Part shown: in pieces, positions 15,880 to 24,628 of the stretch
Numbering within the stretch: the first letter of the stretch is position 1
Layout: each line of letters opens with the position of its first letter
From: Fimenecus sp045594885
GTDB lineage: Bacteria; Bacillota; Clostridia; Oscillospirales; Acutalibacteraceae
Assembly: GCA_045594885.1 (NCBI GenBank)
Contig: JAZNZJ010000039.1
Span: 1-40,395 of the forward strand
Reading direction: 5' to 3'
Length of the DNA stretch: 40,395 nt
Position numbers and translations under genes: made by a program
Notes under the pieces: model-generated
What the model saw: the letters and a program-made list of their open reading frames with translations, nothing else
The model's database searches: none
Told to the model about the DNA's origin: nothing

Positions 15880-16638
15880 TTAAATCAAAGCTTTAAATTC
15901 TTCATAAGCCTTAGGGTTAGCAAAAATTATATCATTGGGCGTTGAAAAGTTTATTTCTTCGCCTTCATAGTTTAATGCTATACCACCAGCTTCTTTTAAG
16001 ATTAGTGTTCCTGCAGCAATATCCCAGGGTTGCAAACTCTTCTCAAAGTATACCTCGCATCTGCCACAAGCTATCGTACATATATCGTAAGCTGCTGAGC
16101 CACTTCTACGAATATCGCGAGAAAAATCAAAGACTTTTCTTAAGAGTGCGAAAGTTTCGTCCGTATTTTCAGGGTGATAAGGCGATGTTCCAAAAAGAGC
16201 AAGTCCCTCTGAAAGAGGGCGTTCGCTTACATTTATTCTGTCACCGTTCAGATATGCGCCCTTTCCTTTTTCGGCACTAAAAAGCTCGTTGGTATAAGGG
16301 TTATATACAACACCTGCAATAACATCGTTTTCCTTGCAAAGAGCAACTGAAATGCAGCTACAGCGATAATCCTGCATAAAATTTGTAGTGCCGTCAATGG
16401 GGTCAATTATGAAGCGTAAGCCCGTGCTCGAAAAGTTATTTTCGCTCTCCTCGCCGATAAACTCAGCATCAGGTAAAGCCTTGCCAAGCTCATTGAACAA
16501 GAAATCCTGTACGGCAACATCGTACTTTGTTACAAAGTTTTTCTTGCCTTCCTTGGCAGTTACACTGTCTTCCTGGTTATGTGCAGCAAGAATAATCTTT
16601 CCTGCTTCTTTTACTATGTCTGTTATTGCTTTGACCAT
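15880..16638 (-). CDS. Inositol monophosphatase family protein
   Basis: A 252-residue member of the Mg2+-dependent, Li+-sensitive phosphatase family (IMPase/SuhB/histidinol-phosphatase-like), which removes phosphate from inositol-1-phosphate or similar small monophosphates. Metal-binding motifs are all present: GEE near residues 63-65, DPIDGTTNF near 77-85 and WDIAAG near 205. It is cytoplasmic. It starts six bases after the stop of an OPA-like transporter, with AAAGGGTG ahead, which suggests it dephosphorylates what that transporter brings in. The GH31 gene follows. Whether the substrate is inositol phosphate or a sugar phosphate cannot be decided from sequence. Confidence 0.9.
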   Translation of the reverse strand: MVKAITDIVKEAGKIILAAHNQEDSVTAKEGKKNFVTKYDVAVQDFLFNELGKALPDAEFIGEESENNFSSTGLRFIIDPIDGTTNFMQDYRCSCISVALCKENDVIAGVVYNPYTNELFSAEKGKGAYLNGDRINVSERPLSEGLALFGTSPYHPENTDETFALLRKVFDFSRDIRRSGSAAYDICTIACGRCEVYFEKSLQPWDIAAGTLILKEAGGIALNYEGEEINFSTPNDIIFANPKAYEEFKALI

Positions 16639-16644
16639 AATTTA

Positions 16645-17874
16645 TCACCCTTTATTAATTTTTGCTTTTTTATTCAGTACCGCCGAAACAAAGCAAACTA
16701 CAAATGAAACAGCAGTAAATATCAAAATACAAACGAACACATCGTTCCAACCCTTTGTATCCGCAATTTTGCCCAGCATTGATGTTGCAAGAGTACTTCC
16801 TATGTAGCAGAAAGTATTGAGAAGACCTGATGAAAAACCCGAATCAATTTTATCTCTTGAATAAAGCGGTACAACAGTCGTTATAACATTATTCACCGCT
16901 GACATAAGGCAGGCAATGCCGCCAAAAAGCATAAGGGTAAGGGGTACTGATTTAAGATTAAGTGTCAGTATAATAAGCACAGTAAAAATTATTGTAATGC
17001 AAAAGAAAAATCCGTTAAGAGCGTTTTCGTCCTTCTGTTTTTTATGAAGTGCATTTACTAAAGATGTACCAAAAATTGACAGCACCGGAAGAAGTAGAGT
17101 AACAATTATAGAAAGTGATGAAGGTACACCAAATTCCTCTTTTAGAATTGAAGGTACCCAGGTAGTTATGCCATCTTTTATAAAACCGTTAGATATTGCT
17201 GATATGAGTATAACGACGATACTTACAATAAATACAGGTGTAAAAGATAAGCTGCTTTTTACTTTTCTTTCGGCAACCTCTTTTTCTGCCTTTTCTTTTT
17301 TGACGGTACTCATACCGATAAACCACAATACTGCCACAGCACCCACAAGCACTGATGCAACGTAAAATATAGTTGTCCAATCAAGTCCGAGATATGAGAA
17401 AAGAGCAGCGAGGCCGTAAGCAGTAAATGTACCTGAGGCGACAGTGGTGCTCATAACCATAACTGCTTTTGAAAGCTTACTGTCAGCAAGGTTGTCCGAT
17501 AATGTTTTGATAAGGGAAGACCAGAGAATTGACTGAAATGCACCGTTCAGGAACCAAAGATATTTCATAGAATTTATTTCCTGACAAAAGGTCATAGCGA
17601 GATTGATGATACAGGAAACCGCAAGAGCTACAGTAACGGAATATTTAGTGTTATATTTTTTCGAAAGCAGACCGTTTATAAGTTGACCTGCACCGTAAGC
17701 AAAAAAGAAAAATGAACTGACAGTTCCTGCTGCCTCTTTAGTTGTGCCAATCTGAGACAGAATTTCAACTATTGAAGCGTTATAGTTAAGTCTTCCTACA
17801 TAAGCAACCGTATAAGCGGCCCAGCAGAGAAAAATAAGAAAATTTGATTTTTTATTACTTAAAGAGTTCAACAT
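16645..17874 (-). CDS. MFS transporter, organophosphate:phosphate antiporter (OPA/GlpT)-like
   Basis: A 409-residue membrane protein with about 12 hydrophobic segments. The first loop YVGRLNYNASI resembles the R-x-N signature of OPA transporters such as GlpT and UhpT, which exchange glycerol-3-phosphate or hexose phosphate for phosphate. A central basic cytoplasmic loop (KKEKAEKEVAERKVK) splits the two halves. I chose the ATG at 17874: the upstream beta-helix gene stops at 17876-17878, leaving one base between stop and start, with AGGTG ahead; the longer GTG start at 17883 would overlap. The downstream phosphatase supports import of a phosphorylated compound. A general MFS sugar transporter is the alternative. 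Confidence 0.8.
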   Translation of the reverse strand: MLNSLSNKKSNFLIFLCWAAYTVAYVGRLNYNASIVEILSQIGTTKEAAGTVSSFFFFAYGAGQLINGLLSKKYNTKYSVTVALAVSCIINLAMTFCQEINSMKYLWFLNGAFQSILWSSLIKTLSDNLADSKLSKAVMVMSTTVASGTFTAYGLAALFSYLGLDWTTIFYVASVLVGAVAVLWFIGMSTVKKEKAEKEVAERKVKSSLSFTPVFIVSIVVILISAISNGFIKDGITTWVPSILKEEFGVPSSLSIIVTLLLPVLSIFGTSLVNALHKKQKDENALNGFFFCITIIFTVLIILTLNLKSVPLTLMLFGGIACLMSAVNNVITTVVPLYSRDKIDSGFSSGLLNTFCYIGSTLATSMLGKIADTKGWNDVFVCILIFTAVSFVVCFVSAVLNKKAKINKG

Positions 17875-17875
17875 C

Positions 17876-18817
17876 TTATTCACCTGTACCAGTAATTACC
17901 TCTTTGTCAATTTTGCCGACGAATATATTTCCCTCTGTCAACAGTTTATCCTCATTGGGATTTTCAAATATAATTCCGTAGCTTGGCGAATCGGTTTCTT
18001 TGGGAGCAAGAAACGCATTGTTTCTGACTGTGAGGTCATAAACCATAGGTCTGAAGAATATGTAGCCTCTGCTTTTACCGATTCTTCCCGAGGGTCCGTC
18101 AAAAATATTGTTTTCAATAAGAATATTGTGGTGGTCAATATCTCCGTGGTGACCAACTCCGGGGAAACCGTCACATTTGAAAATGTTGTTTTTGATTACT
18201 ATATTACGGCAGACAGTATCGTCACTCTTGAAATCAATGAGAGCTCCGTCACAGTTATAAACAGGACCGTATGAACCGTGACGTGACATATCAAGCTGAA
18301 TCTGTTCATTAAAAAGAATATCTGTCTTGAATGTGTATGACGGACCGTCAAAAACACAGTTTTGAATAGTTGTGTTTTCCGTTCCGTTAATTTCAATACA
18401 ATGCCAATGAGCACAATGACGGAATCTGCAGTTTTCAATGGTAATATTGCTACAATGAACTGTGTTCACAAGGGTTATACTTTCTTCAAGATTTTTGTTA
18501 CCGTCAAAGATACCGCCTGAAATCACAACATCGTGTGTACCTTCATAAGCTCCCCATTCAGGTTCGGAATAGGAAGCAAGAAGATATCTTGTCAGCGGTT
18601 CACTTTTGTCGCTTCTGAGAATAACTGCATTATCCGAAAACTTTAGATGCTGATACGAATAGAAAATAAGTGCAGCAGAAATAAGATATGTACCGTCGGG
18701 GAAATAAACTGTTCCGCCATCTTTCAGTTCATCAATGCACACCTGCAGAGCTTTTGTATCGTCGTGGATACCGTCTGCATATACACTCTTATTCTGTAAA
18801 ACATTTATAAAATTCAT
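17876..18817 (-). CDS. Right-handed beta-helix protein, pectate lyase/GH28-like, cytoplasmic
   Basis: A 313-residue parallel beta-helix protein. It opens with the N-terminal motif of polygalacturonase and pectate-lyase-3 families (YADGIHDDTKALQVCIDELK, then GTVYFPDGTY). Repeated coils follow: ISGGIFDGN, ITIENCRFRHCAHWHCIEI, IQNCVFDGP, IVIKNNIF, ILIENNIFDGP and LTVRNNAF. It probably cleaves or epimerises a carbohydrate, but I see no certain catalytic triad. It has no signal peptide, unusual for a pectinase, so the substrate should be an imported oligosaccharide. AGGTG precedes the ATG. It sits between two transporter genes in the operon. Confidence 0.8.
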   Translation of the reverse strand: MNFINVLQNKSVYADGIHDDTKALQVCIDELKDGGTVYFPDGTYLISAALIFYSYQHLKFSDNAVILRSDKSEPLTRYLLASYSEPEWGAYEGTHDVVISGGIFDGNKNLEESITLVNTVHCSNITIENCRFRHCAHWHCIEINGTENTTIQNCVFDGPSYTFKTDILFNEQIQLDMSRHGSYGPVYNCDGALIDFKSDDTVCRNIVIKNNIFKCDGFPGVGHHGDIDHHNILIENNIFDGPSGRIGKSRGYIFFRPMVYDLTVRNNAFLAPKETDSPSYGIIFENPNEDKLLTEGNIFVGKIDKEVITGTGE

Positions 18818-18840
18818 ATAATCACCTCAAAACAAAATTG

Positions 18841-20625
18841 TCATTCGTTCTGTGAAACAACAACCTCTGTAGCGTCCGAAACATCCTTCAATTCACTCGG
18901 AGCACCTTTCACTGCAGCATTTCCTGCTTCTGCCCTCTGCTTGAGAACTTCCATAATATGGGCGTGCTTTTCATCTGTGAAATCCCACATAAAAAGATAC
19001 GGAAGCGTCATCAGTACATATCCGACAAGGTCCATGCCAATACCGATAAGCATACACTGAACCCTGACATCACTCATATAAAGCACATCCCAATCAGAGG
19101 TAAATCCTACACGGTAGAACATAAGAGGAATAATGAGAGAAACGAGAGTTGTGAGGGGAGTTGTAAACCAGGTGATGATTTTTTGGTATTCTTCGAGTCT
19201 TTCGCCTGAAATATACATCTGATAATCAGTGATTCTGATTTTTGTGTCCTTCTGTGCAATAGAAACTGCAGCTTCAAGGACATTAGCCAGGAACATTGCA
19301 AGATAAATTGCAACACCGCAAAGAATATGCGTGTTGCCAAGGAAAAGAATGGCAAGAATATACACGCCGTTTCTGATTGCGTAGAGGATATACTTAAAAA
19401 TTATAAGCTGCTTGAACTGGAAGCGCTTTCTTATCCACGGAGCAAGAAATTCTCCCGGATTGCCTGAAATTTTATAAAGTATTTCGCAAAGCGAGAAGAT
19501 AAGTCCTGTTTCACGCCAAGTATAAATGAGAAGGATTGTTTTCATATCGAGCATACCGTTGCCGAGCGAATCAAGCAAGGTAGCAATCTGGTCAATCCAA
19601 AGATATTTGTTTTTGAAGATACCCGAAACGCAGTGCCAGAATGAAAGATATTCCCTGTTTTCGATAGGAGGCATCGGAATTCTTTCCTTGATATTGCGAA
19701 GTCCTATAAACATAACTCCCGATGATGCAACAAAGAATATTGGGAGAAGGTATCTGAACATTCCAATATCCTTGATACCGTCAAGGAACATTACGCCTGC
19801 AAGAGTCGGAAGAATAATATTTACGATGTTCTGAACAAAATGACTGAGTTTGACAGGGAATGAACGTACATACAGTCTTTCTTGCGGATTGGGGCTGATA
19901 TTATCTGCAACAGACTGCGTAAAGCCGACGTAATTGAATATTGTGTAAAACTGGAAAAGAAGATAAAGCGTCCACACTCTGTCCGTGAGCGGAAGCTCGT
20001 AAAGTGGAAGAACACAAATAAGCACAACAACAATGAGGCACTGAATAACATTTGCATATGCGAAAATTTTGTATCTGCCGAGTTTTTTGAGGAGTTTTTT
20101 TCTTATAAGAATATTTCTGAAACCACTCCAACCGTTTGTAAGAAAATGTGCACCAAAGATTTTGAAAATATTGAAGCTGTTTATACCTTTCCAACGGGTA
20201 TCTAAGATGTTGGCAACGCCATCGGGAAGAATAAAGGAGAAATCAAATATAAGCATCAGTAAACCCAAAACAGCAAATGTCAGATATACTGCATTATATT
20301 TGCGTTCGATTTTTTTTGGAAGAAAACCTAAATTTGCATCAACACCCATGGTCAAGAGATTCCAGAAGTATGTTGTAGCAATGAAAAATACGTTTATCGC
20401 ACTGAATGTAAGAAGAGGAATTTCGTAGTAATACGCAATCAGATAGCAACTCGTACCGAAGGTAAGGAAGCTCTTAAGGTAATTCAGGGTGTAATCACCG
20501 CCGACCGCGGCAAAAATTGAAAAATATTCTTTATACGGAACATGTTTCCCCTCAGCAGGAGTGTTCCAGTATTTTTTCATTTCTTGAAAAATATTCATTT
20601 TCTTTTTGCTTTCGGATTTTGCCAT
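18841..20625 (-). CDS. GPH/MFS-type sugar transporter
   Basis: A 594-residue polytopic membrane protein, longer than usual, with about 12 predicted transmembrane segments and an acidic cytoplasmic tail. Segments such as FGAHFLTNGWSGFRN, FTQSVADNISPNPQERL and FLAPWIRKRF resemble glycoside-cation symporter (GPH) relatives in Clostridia. Its 3' part (VRVQCMLIGIGMDLVGYVLM) is mirrored in a remnant at 30606-30783. The ATG overlaps the stop of the LRR gene by one base (TGATG), so the two are coupled. It probably imports the glycoside handled by the operon; the substrate is unknown. Confidence 0.82.
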   Translation of the reverse strand: MAKSESKKKMNIFQEMKKYWNTPAEGKHVPYKEYFSIFAAVGGDYTLNYLKSFLTFGTSCYLIAYYYEIPLLTFSAINVFFIATTYFWNLLTMGVDANLGFLPKKIERKYNAVYLTFAVLGLLMLIFDFSFILPDGVANILDTRWKGINSFNIFKIFGAHFLTNGWSGFRNILIRKKLLKKLGRYKIFAYANVIQCLIVVVLICVLPLYELPLTDRVWTLYLLFQFYTIFNYVGFTQSVADNISPNPQERLYVRSFPVKLSHFVQNIVNIILPTLAGVMFLDGIKDIGMFRYLLPIFFVASSGVMFIGLRNIKERIPMPPIENREYLSFWHCVSGIFKNKYLWIDQIATLLDSLGNGMLDMKTILLIYTWRETGLIFSLCEILYKISGNPGEFLAPWIRKRFQFKQLIIFKYILYAIRNGVYILAILFLGNTHILCGVAIYLAMFLANVLEAAVSIAQKDTKIRITDYQMYISGERLEEYQKIITWFTTPLTTLVSLIIPLMFYRVGFTSDWDVLYMSDVRVQCMLIGIGMDLVGYVLMTLPYLFMWDFTDEKHAHIMEVLKQRAEAGNAAVKGAPSELKDVSDATEVVVSQNE

Positions 20626-21548
20626 CAGTTTTCGCCGCCTTTCTCAAGAAGTTCGTTTATTCTTTGGTTTGCATCGTCACGAGTTTTGCCGTATTGTTCC
20701 TTCGGAGCAACATTAACAACAACCTTTTTAATGTTTTTGGGAAGCCAGCCATCACCAAAGGTTATCTGTTCTTCACTCTGTGCTCCCATATAGAATTCTT
20801 TGAGATTAGAGCAGGAATAGAACGCAAAGCTTCCGACTTCTTTAACCGAAGCAGGAATATACATAACAGGTGTCATGCCCTGACAATAGCTGAATGCATC
20901 AGAACCGATTTTCTCAAGTCCGTCAGGAAGTGTAACAAGAGAAATTTTTTCACACTTAAAGAAAGCCATATCTCCAATTTCTTTAAGTGTTGAAGGTATA
21001 TTCACTTCTGTAAGTGTTTCGTTTTTATAAAACGCACACGCACCTATTCTTTCAACACCTTCGGGAATTGTATATGAAGTTTCTGCCTTTTTGATAGGAT
21101 AGACAATAAGCTTTTTCATATCCTTGGTGTAAAGTACGCCGTCAACTGAAGTGAAGTGTTCATTCTCTTTATCAACCTCAATCGACTTAAGCTCTTTACA
21201 GTAGAAGAACGAGGTTTCATCTATGTACTCAACATCTTTGCCGATGTAGATGATTTCAACATATTCGTCGGTGTTCATTGTGAATTTGCCGACTGCCGAA
21301 ACAGGCTTCGAGGTATCAGGATTATTGCCATTTTCATCACGAACATAGTCAATATGAACCTCTTTGGTTGAATTGTTTCCGTTAAAGCCAAAAAGCACCC
21401 AACCTTCAACGGAATATTCGCTTTCAGGTGCTGTCTGATACTCATACTCAAACGGAGCTCTTGCCATTGAAACAAATGAAATAGTAACGGATGCGATGAT
21501 AAATATCACCAGTATAATTATAAAGGTTGCCTTTTGCCATGTTTTCAT
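20625..21548 (-). CDS. Membrane-anchored BspA-like leucine-rich repeat protein
   Basis: A 307-residue protein with an N-terminal hydrophobic anchor (about 8-28, FIIILVIFIIASVTISFV) and an extracytoplasmic part. That part contains five or so BspA-type LRR_5 repeats between about 105 and 270 (VEYIDETSFFYCKELKSIEV, VERIGACAFYKNETLTEVNI, LKEIGDMAFFKCEKISLVTL and similar). Such repeats mediate binding to host proteins, other cells or glycans. It is the first gene of the minus-strand run and directly coupled to a transporter, so it may be a surface recognition component of the uptake system; that role is inference. AAGGAG lies nine bases before the ATG. Confidence 0.85.
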   Translation of the reverse strand: MKTWQKATFIIILVIFIIASVTISFVSMARAPFEYEYQTAPESEYSVEGWVLFGFNGNNSTKEVHIDYVRDENGNNPDTSKPVSAVGKFTMNTDEYVEIIYIGKDVEYIDETSFFYCKELKSIEVDKENEHFTSVDGVLYTKDMKKLIVYPIKKAETSYTIPEGVERIGACAFYKNETLTEVNIPSTLKEIGDMAFFKCEKISLVTLPDGLEKIGSDAFSYCQGMTPVMYIPASVKEVGSFAFYSCSNLKEFYMGAQSEEQITFGDGWLPKNIKKVVVNVAPKEQYGKTRDDANQRINELLEKGGEN

Positions 21549-21884
21549 TATTAATCACTCCTTAAAAAGTTAGGTTAATGATGCTTCTTAATTGCATATA
21601 TTTATACATTTTAAGATTAACATATTTTATTTGAAGTTACAATATAATAAATCACAGCAAATTTATGAATTATCACAAATAACAGTTATTACTGCAATAT
21701 TTACGAAATTTACAAAAATAATCAAAATAACTCTCTTTATTTTTGAAATAATCACAAAAAGTTTATGTTAATCACTATTTTTGCGGATTTTTTATTGCTT
21801 TTCACACCGAATAATTATATAATCAAATTATGAATTATCACATTGTTCACCGTTATTATAAACAATTGACAGGAGTGTATTTTT
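21549..21884. promoter_or_regulatory. Divergent control region with repeated AraC-type site and promoter
   Basis: Very AT-rich 336 bases between the LRR operon and the divergent AraC gene. The 15-mer TTATGAATTATCACA occurs twice in direct orientation, at 21663-21677 and 21828-21842, 165 bases apart; related AATCAC words lie between. Direct repeats are typical AraC-family binding sites. A plus-strand promoter, TTGCTT (21795-21800), 17 bases, TATAAT (21818-21823), lies between the copies and fits the AraC gene. I see no clear minus-strand promoter for the LRR gene. Confidence 0.55.
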
Positions 21885-22745
21885 TTGAATTTAAAAAGAT
21901 ATGAAAATGTTTGTGAATACTATTCCCACATGAACGATGAAAATCCTCTTAATATTACCGCTGTGGGAGAAAGCTTCTGGTGTGACAATTGCTTTTTTGA
22001 AAGAAACTCTTCACAAATTACTGCAATCGAGTATGTTGTCAGCGGAAACGGAGTTCTCGAAAACAATGGGAAAAAGTATCATCTTGGTCCCAAAGATGTT
22101 TTCTTATTAAGAAAAGGCACCAATCATAAGTATTACAATGCAAAAAACAGTACACTTCATAAATTTTTTATTACTATGAGCGGCGAGTTAGCCGAGATAT
22201 TGCTTAAACAGTATTTACCTGGTCATGATTATGTCTTTCACAACTGTGAGTTCGAAGAACTTTTCGGGGAAATGTATGAAAAAGCTAAAAAAGTATACGG
22301 CGATGATTATTCTCTTTTTGTCGCTGAAATGACACCGGAACTTATAAAGTTGATTATTGCACTGCGTAATTATGCATCAAACGAACATAAAGACCCTGCC
22401 TATTTAATGAGAGAATATCTTGACTCACAGATAATGCAAAGTTCTTCACTTAAAAATATGTGCCAAAAATTCGGTTACTCAAAAAATCATATAATTAACA
22501 AGTTTTCCGAAAAATTTGATATTTCGCCTTATCAGTATTACACTAAGAAAAAGCTGGAAACCGTTAAAATGTATCTGCTAAATACAAACTACTCCTTATC
22601 TGAAATCGCAGAAAAAATGTCTTTTTCTAACCAACAGTATTTTTCTTCGTGGTTCAAATCCCTTTGCGGGATGTCTCCTTCAAAATTCAGGAACAATTGT
22701 TACAAGGAAAATTGTGATGATTCACAAAATGAAAACACCGCTTGA
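21885..22745 (+). CDS. AraC-family transcriptional regulator
   Basis: A 286-residue regulator with an N-terminal cupin sensor (YVVSGNGVLENNGKKYHLGP, then FLLRKGTNHKYY) and a C-terminal double HTH (about 185-280: MCQKFGYSKNHIINKF, then SLSEIAEKMSFSNQQYFSSW and GMSPSKFR). It starts with TTG at 21885 behind AGGAGTG, nine bases away. It is divergent from the LRR/transporter/GH31 operon and is the obvious candidate activator. The last codons form one arm of its own terminator. It differs strongly in sequence from the AraC protein at 10083-10880, so the two control separate modules. Confidence 0.9.
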   Translation: MNLKRYENVCEYYSHMNDENPLNITAVGESFWCDNCFFERNSSQITAIEYVVSGNGVLENNGKKYHLGPKDVFLLRKGTNHKYYNAKNSTLHKFFITMSGELAEILLKQYLPGHDYVFHNCEFEELFGEMYEKAKKVYGDDYSLFVAEMTPELIKLIIALRNYASNEHKDPAYLMREYLDSQIMQSSSLKNMCQKFGYSKNHIINKFSEKFDISPYQYYTKKKLETVKMYLLNTNYSLSEIAEKMSFSNQQYFSSWFKSLCGMSPSKFRNNCYKENCDDSQNENTA

Positions 22746-22773
22746 CAATTTGTGAATGTCGGCGGTGTTTTTA
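22732..22773. terminator. Terminator overlapping the end of the AraC gene
   Basis: AAAACACCGC (22732-22741) pairs perfectly with GCGGTGTTTT (22762-22771); the stop codon at 22743-22745 lies in the loop. The A and T ends make it usable in both directions, for the AraC gene (plus) and the convergent phosphoesterase gene (minus). Confidence 0.8.
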
Positions 22774-22775
22774 GC

Positions 22776-23597
22776 TTATATTATTGTTATCTCTCTTGCG
22801 TTACCTCTGTCACCACGGTTGGTTACATACTGCATTGTCCCGCCGGGAAGTCTGCTCTCAAAGGGGAAATGCAGATGTCCCGTAAGAACAGCTTTTATCT
22901 GAGGCTCACTGGTAACATAGTCGTAAAATGCCTTTGAAGCTTCTGTCGGCTCCGCTATATCTCCCTTGACTTCGGGATGAACTTCAGAGTCGGAGGCAAG
23001 CAGACATATTTCACCGTTCCAGAATTTATAGCTTTTCTTATAAAGCTCCTTTTCGTATAAAGGGGCGTGCATAAAAAGAATAACGGGATAGCCCCTTTGA
23101 ACTTCTTTTTTAAGAAAATCAAGCTGCTCATATTCAATCTGATGAAATGCATCATCAATGCCTACAAAATTCACGCCGCCGACAATATGCGAATTATAAA
23201 ACATGCCGTCACAAAGCTCACCGCCCATCATTTCAAGACTATTCCTACGGTGCGCCATATCTTCTTTTGCACCGTCATAACGGCAATATTCGTGATTACC
23301 TGCGACAAAGAGAATTTTATCATTTTTCAGAAACTCCCTTGCAAATTCAATACAGGGTTTTGAAATAAAATCAATAAGGTCTCCCGAATGAACGATAATA
23401 TCACACTTTTTTTCAGCATACTTCATCAGTTTCTTCAGATTGCGTACACTTCTTTTTTCATTACGTTTTTTTCCTTGCCTTATCATATTCTCAGTATCGC
23501 TTTCGCAATAAAAAGGAAGATGAGAATCTGTGATGTGCAGAATTTTCATCGGTTTTTCAAGACCTATTTGTATAGTGGTTTTCTTAATTCTAATCAA
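22776..23597 (-). CDS. Calcineurin-like metallophosphoesterase
   Basis: A 273-residue phosphoesterase with the full set of metal-binding motifs: HITDSH near residue 21, HSGDLID, AGNHEY (Asn-His-Glu form), FMHAPLY and TGHLHFPF. Members hydrolyse phosphomonoesters or diesters. There is no signal peptide, so it is cytoplasmic. The annotated start is TTG at 23597 behind GGTGGGG; an internal ATG at 23549 (MKILHITDSH) is a possible alternative but has a poorer site. It lies downstream of two alkaline-phosphatase-fold genes on the same strand, in a likely co-transcribed group. Confidence 0.85.
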   Translation of the reverse strand: MIRIKKTTIQIGLEKPMKILHITDSHLPFYCESDTENMIRQGKKRNEKRSVRNLKKLMKYAEKKCDIIVHSGDLIDFISKPCIEFAREFLKNDKILFVAGNHEYCRYDGAKEDMAHRRNSLEMMGGELCDGMFYNSHIVGGVNFVGIDDAFHQIEYEQLDFLKKEVQRGYPVILFMHAPLYEKELYKKSYKFWNGEICLLASDSEVHPEVKGDIAEPTEASKAFYDYVTSEPQIKAVLTGHLHFPFESRLPGGTMQYVTNRGDRGNAREITII

Positions 23598-23646
23598 ATT
23601 TTACCCCACCTTCAAGAATGTCATTGTGATATCTCAGTATTTTTAT

Positions 23647-24561
23647 TTATACAAGCTCAGACTTGTGATGCTCTTTTGAAATTCTCGGCGCAGCACCTGT
23701 CAGGTGTGAAATATCACGGTATTCACCGTCATAATCGCTGAACAGTCCTTTTGGAATCTGTGAGGTCCAACCTTTTTCGTCAAAGTTGGGAGACTCTATA
23801 CCCATAGCATAAAGAATGACGGCAGCAAGGTCGCGGATATTCATTTCTTTGATTTCACCGCTGTTTATATCTTTACCGGCTGCGGCAAAGGTGACATATT
23901 TTTCTTCATCTGTCCAACCACCGTGACTGCCCTTGCCGTCTCCGTTATTAGTGCCGCCGTGGTCGGCAATAACAATAAAAAGTGTATCTTCAAGCATTTC
24001 TGCACTTTTGACGGCAAAGTAAACATCGCCGATAAGTTTGTCAACTTCATTTATAGCTTTGATGTGATTTTCTGTTCCGTATCCGTTACTGTGCCCTGCA
24101 CCGTCAACGCTGTCGAAATGAACAAAAAGAAAATCCGGCTTCTTCTGACTGATGTAGTCACAGACAAGGGGCGTCAGTTCTTTATCTCGGGCAGTTTTCT
24201 TATTTACACCAAGACCTTTTTCAACAATTCCTTTGTTAATGGGATTCCAATCACAGTAAGAGCCAAGTTCTGATTTCGGACAAGCCTTTCTTATTCGGCG
24301 GAAAACCGTAGGATGCTTTGACCATACAGGATAAGGCAAAGTTGAAACTCTTTTGTTTGTCAGCTTATGCACCTCAGGTCCCACGCCGATAAGCATTGAG
24401 CCCCAGCACTCTGCACTTATGGTAGGTTTTGAAGAAAGAGCATTGTATGTAATTGCTCCATTTTTAAATATTTCATCAAAATTTGGTGTGTCTGCATCCT
24501 TGAACCAGCTACCTGCACCGTCAACACCTATAACTACTATATGCGAATATTTTTTTTGCAT
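23647..24561 (-). CDS. Alkaline phosphatase-superfamily phosphodiesterase (cytoplasmic)
   Basis: A 304-residue member of the alkaline phosphatase/NPP superfamily. Metal-site residues are visible: VIGVDG (Asp14), a nucleophile region KPTISAECW (Thr47 or Ser49), VHFDSVDGAGHSNGYG, IADHGGTNNG and a final His in GSHGGW. It probably cleaves a phosphodiester or phosphomonoester; sulfatase activity is unlikely because no sulfatase Cys signature is seen. No signal peptide. A weak AAAGAGATG site precedes the ATG. It is a paralogue of the membrane-anchored protein encoded just upstream, which would act outside. Confidence 0.85.
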   Translation of the reverse strand: MQKKYSHIVVIGVDGAGSWFKDADTPNFDEIFKNGAITYNALSSKPTISAECWGSMLIGVGPEVHKLTNKRVSTLPYPVWSKHPTVFRRIRKACPKSELGSYCDWNPINKGIVEKGLGVNKKTARDKELTPLVCDYISQKKPDFLFVHFDSVDGAGHSNGYGTENHIKAINEVDKLIGDVYFAVKSAEMLEDTLFIVIADHGGTNNGDGKGSHGGWTDEEKYVTFAAAGKDINSGEIKEMNIRDLAAVILYAMGIESPNFDEKGWTSQIPKGLFSDYDGEYRDISHLTGAAPRISKEHHKSELV

Positions 24562-24590
24562 TTATATTCATCTCTTTCTGCTTAAACTGA

Positions 24591-24628
24591 AAAGCCTCCC
24601 TGCAAAAGCAAGGAGGCTTCGCTTTTTT
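24591..24628. terminator. Hairpin terminator between two phosphatase genes
   Basis: AAGCCTCC (24592-24599) pairs with GGAGGCTT (24612-24619). The stem is followed by a six-T run on the plus strand and a shorter T run on the minus strand. It directly follows the stop of the minus-strand gene at 24627-25616. The segment GGCTTCGCTTTTTTAG recurs in the terminator at 29680-29727. Confidence 0.7.
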
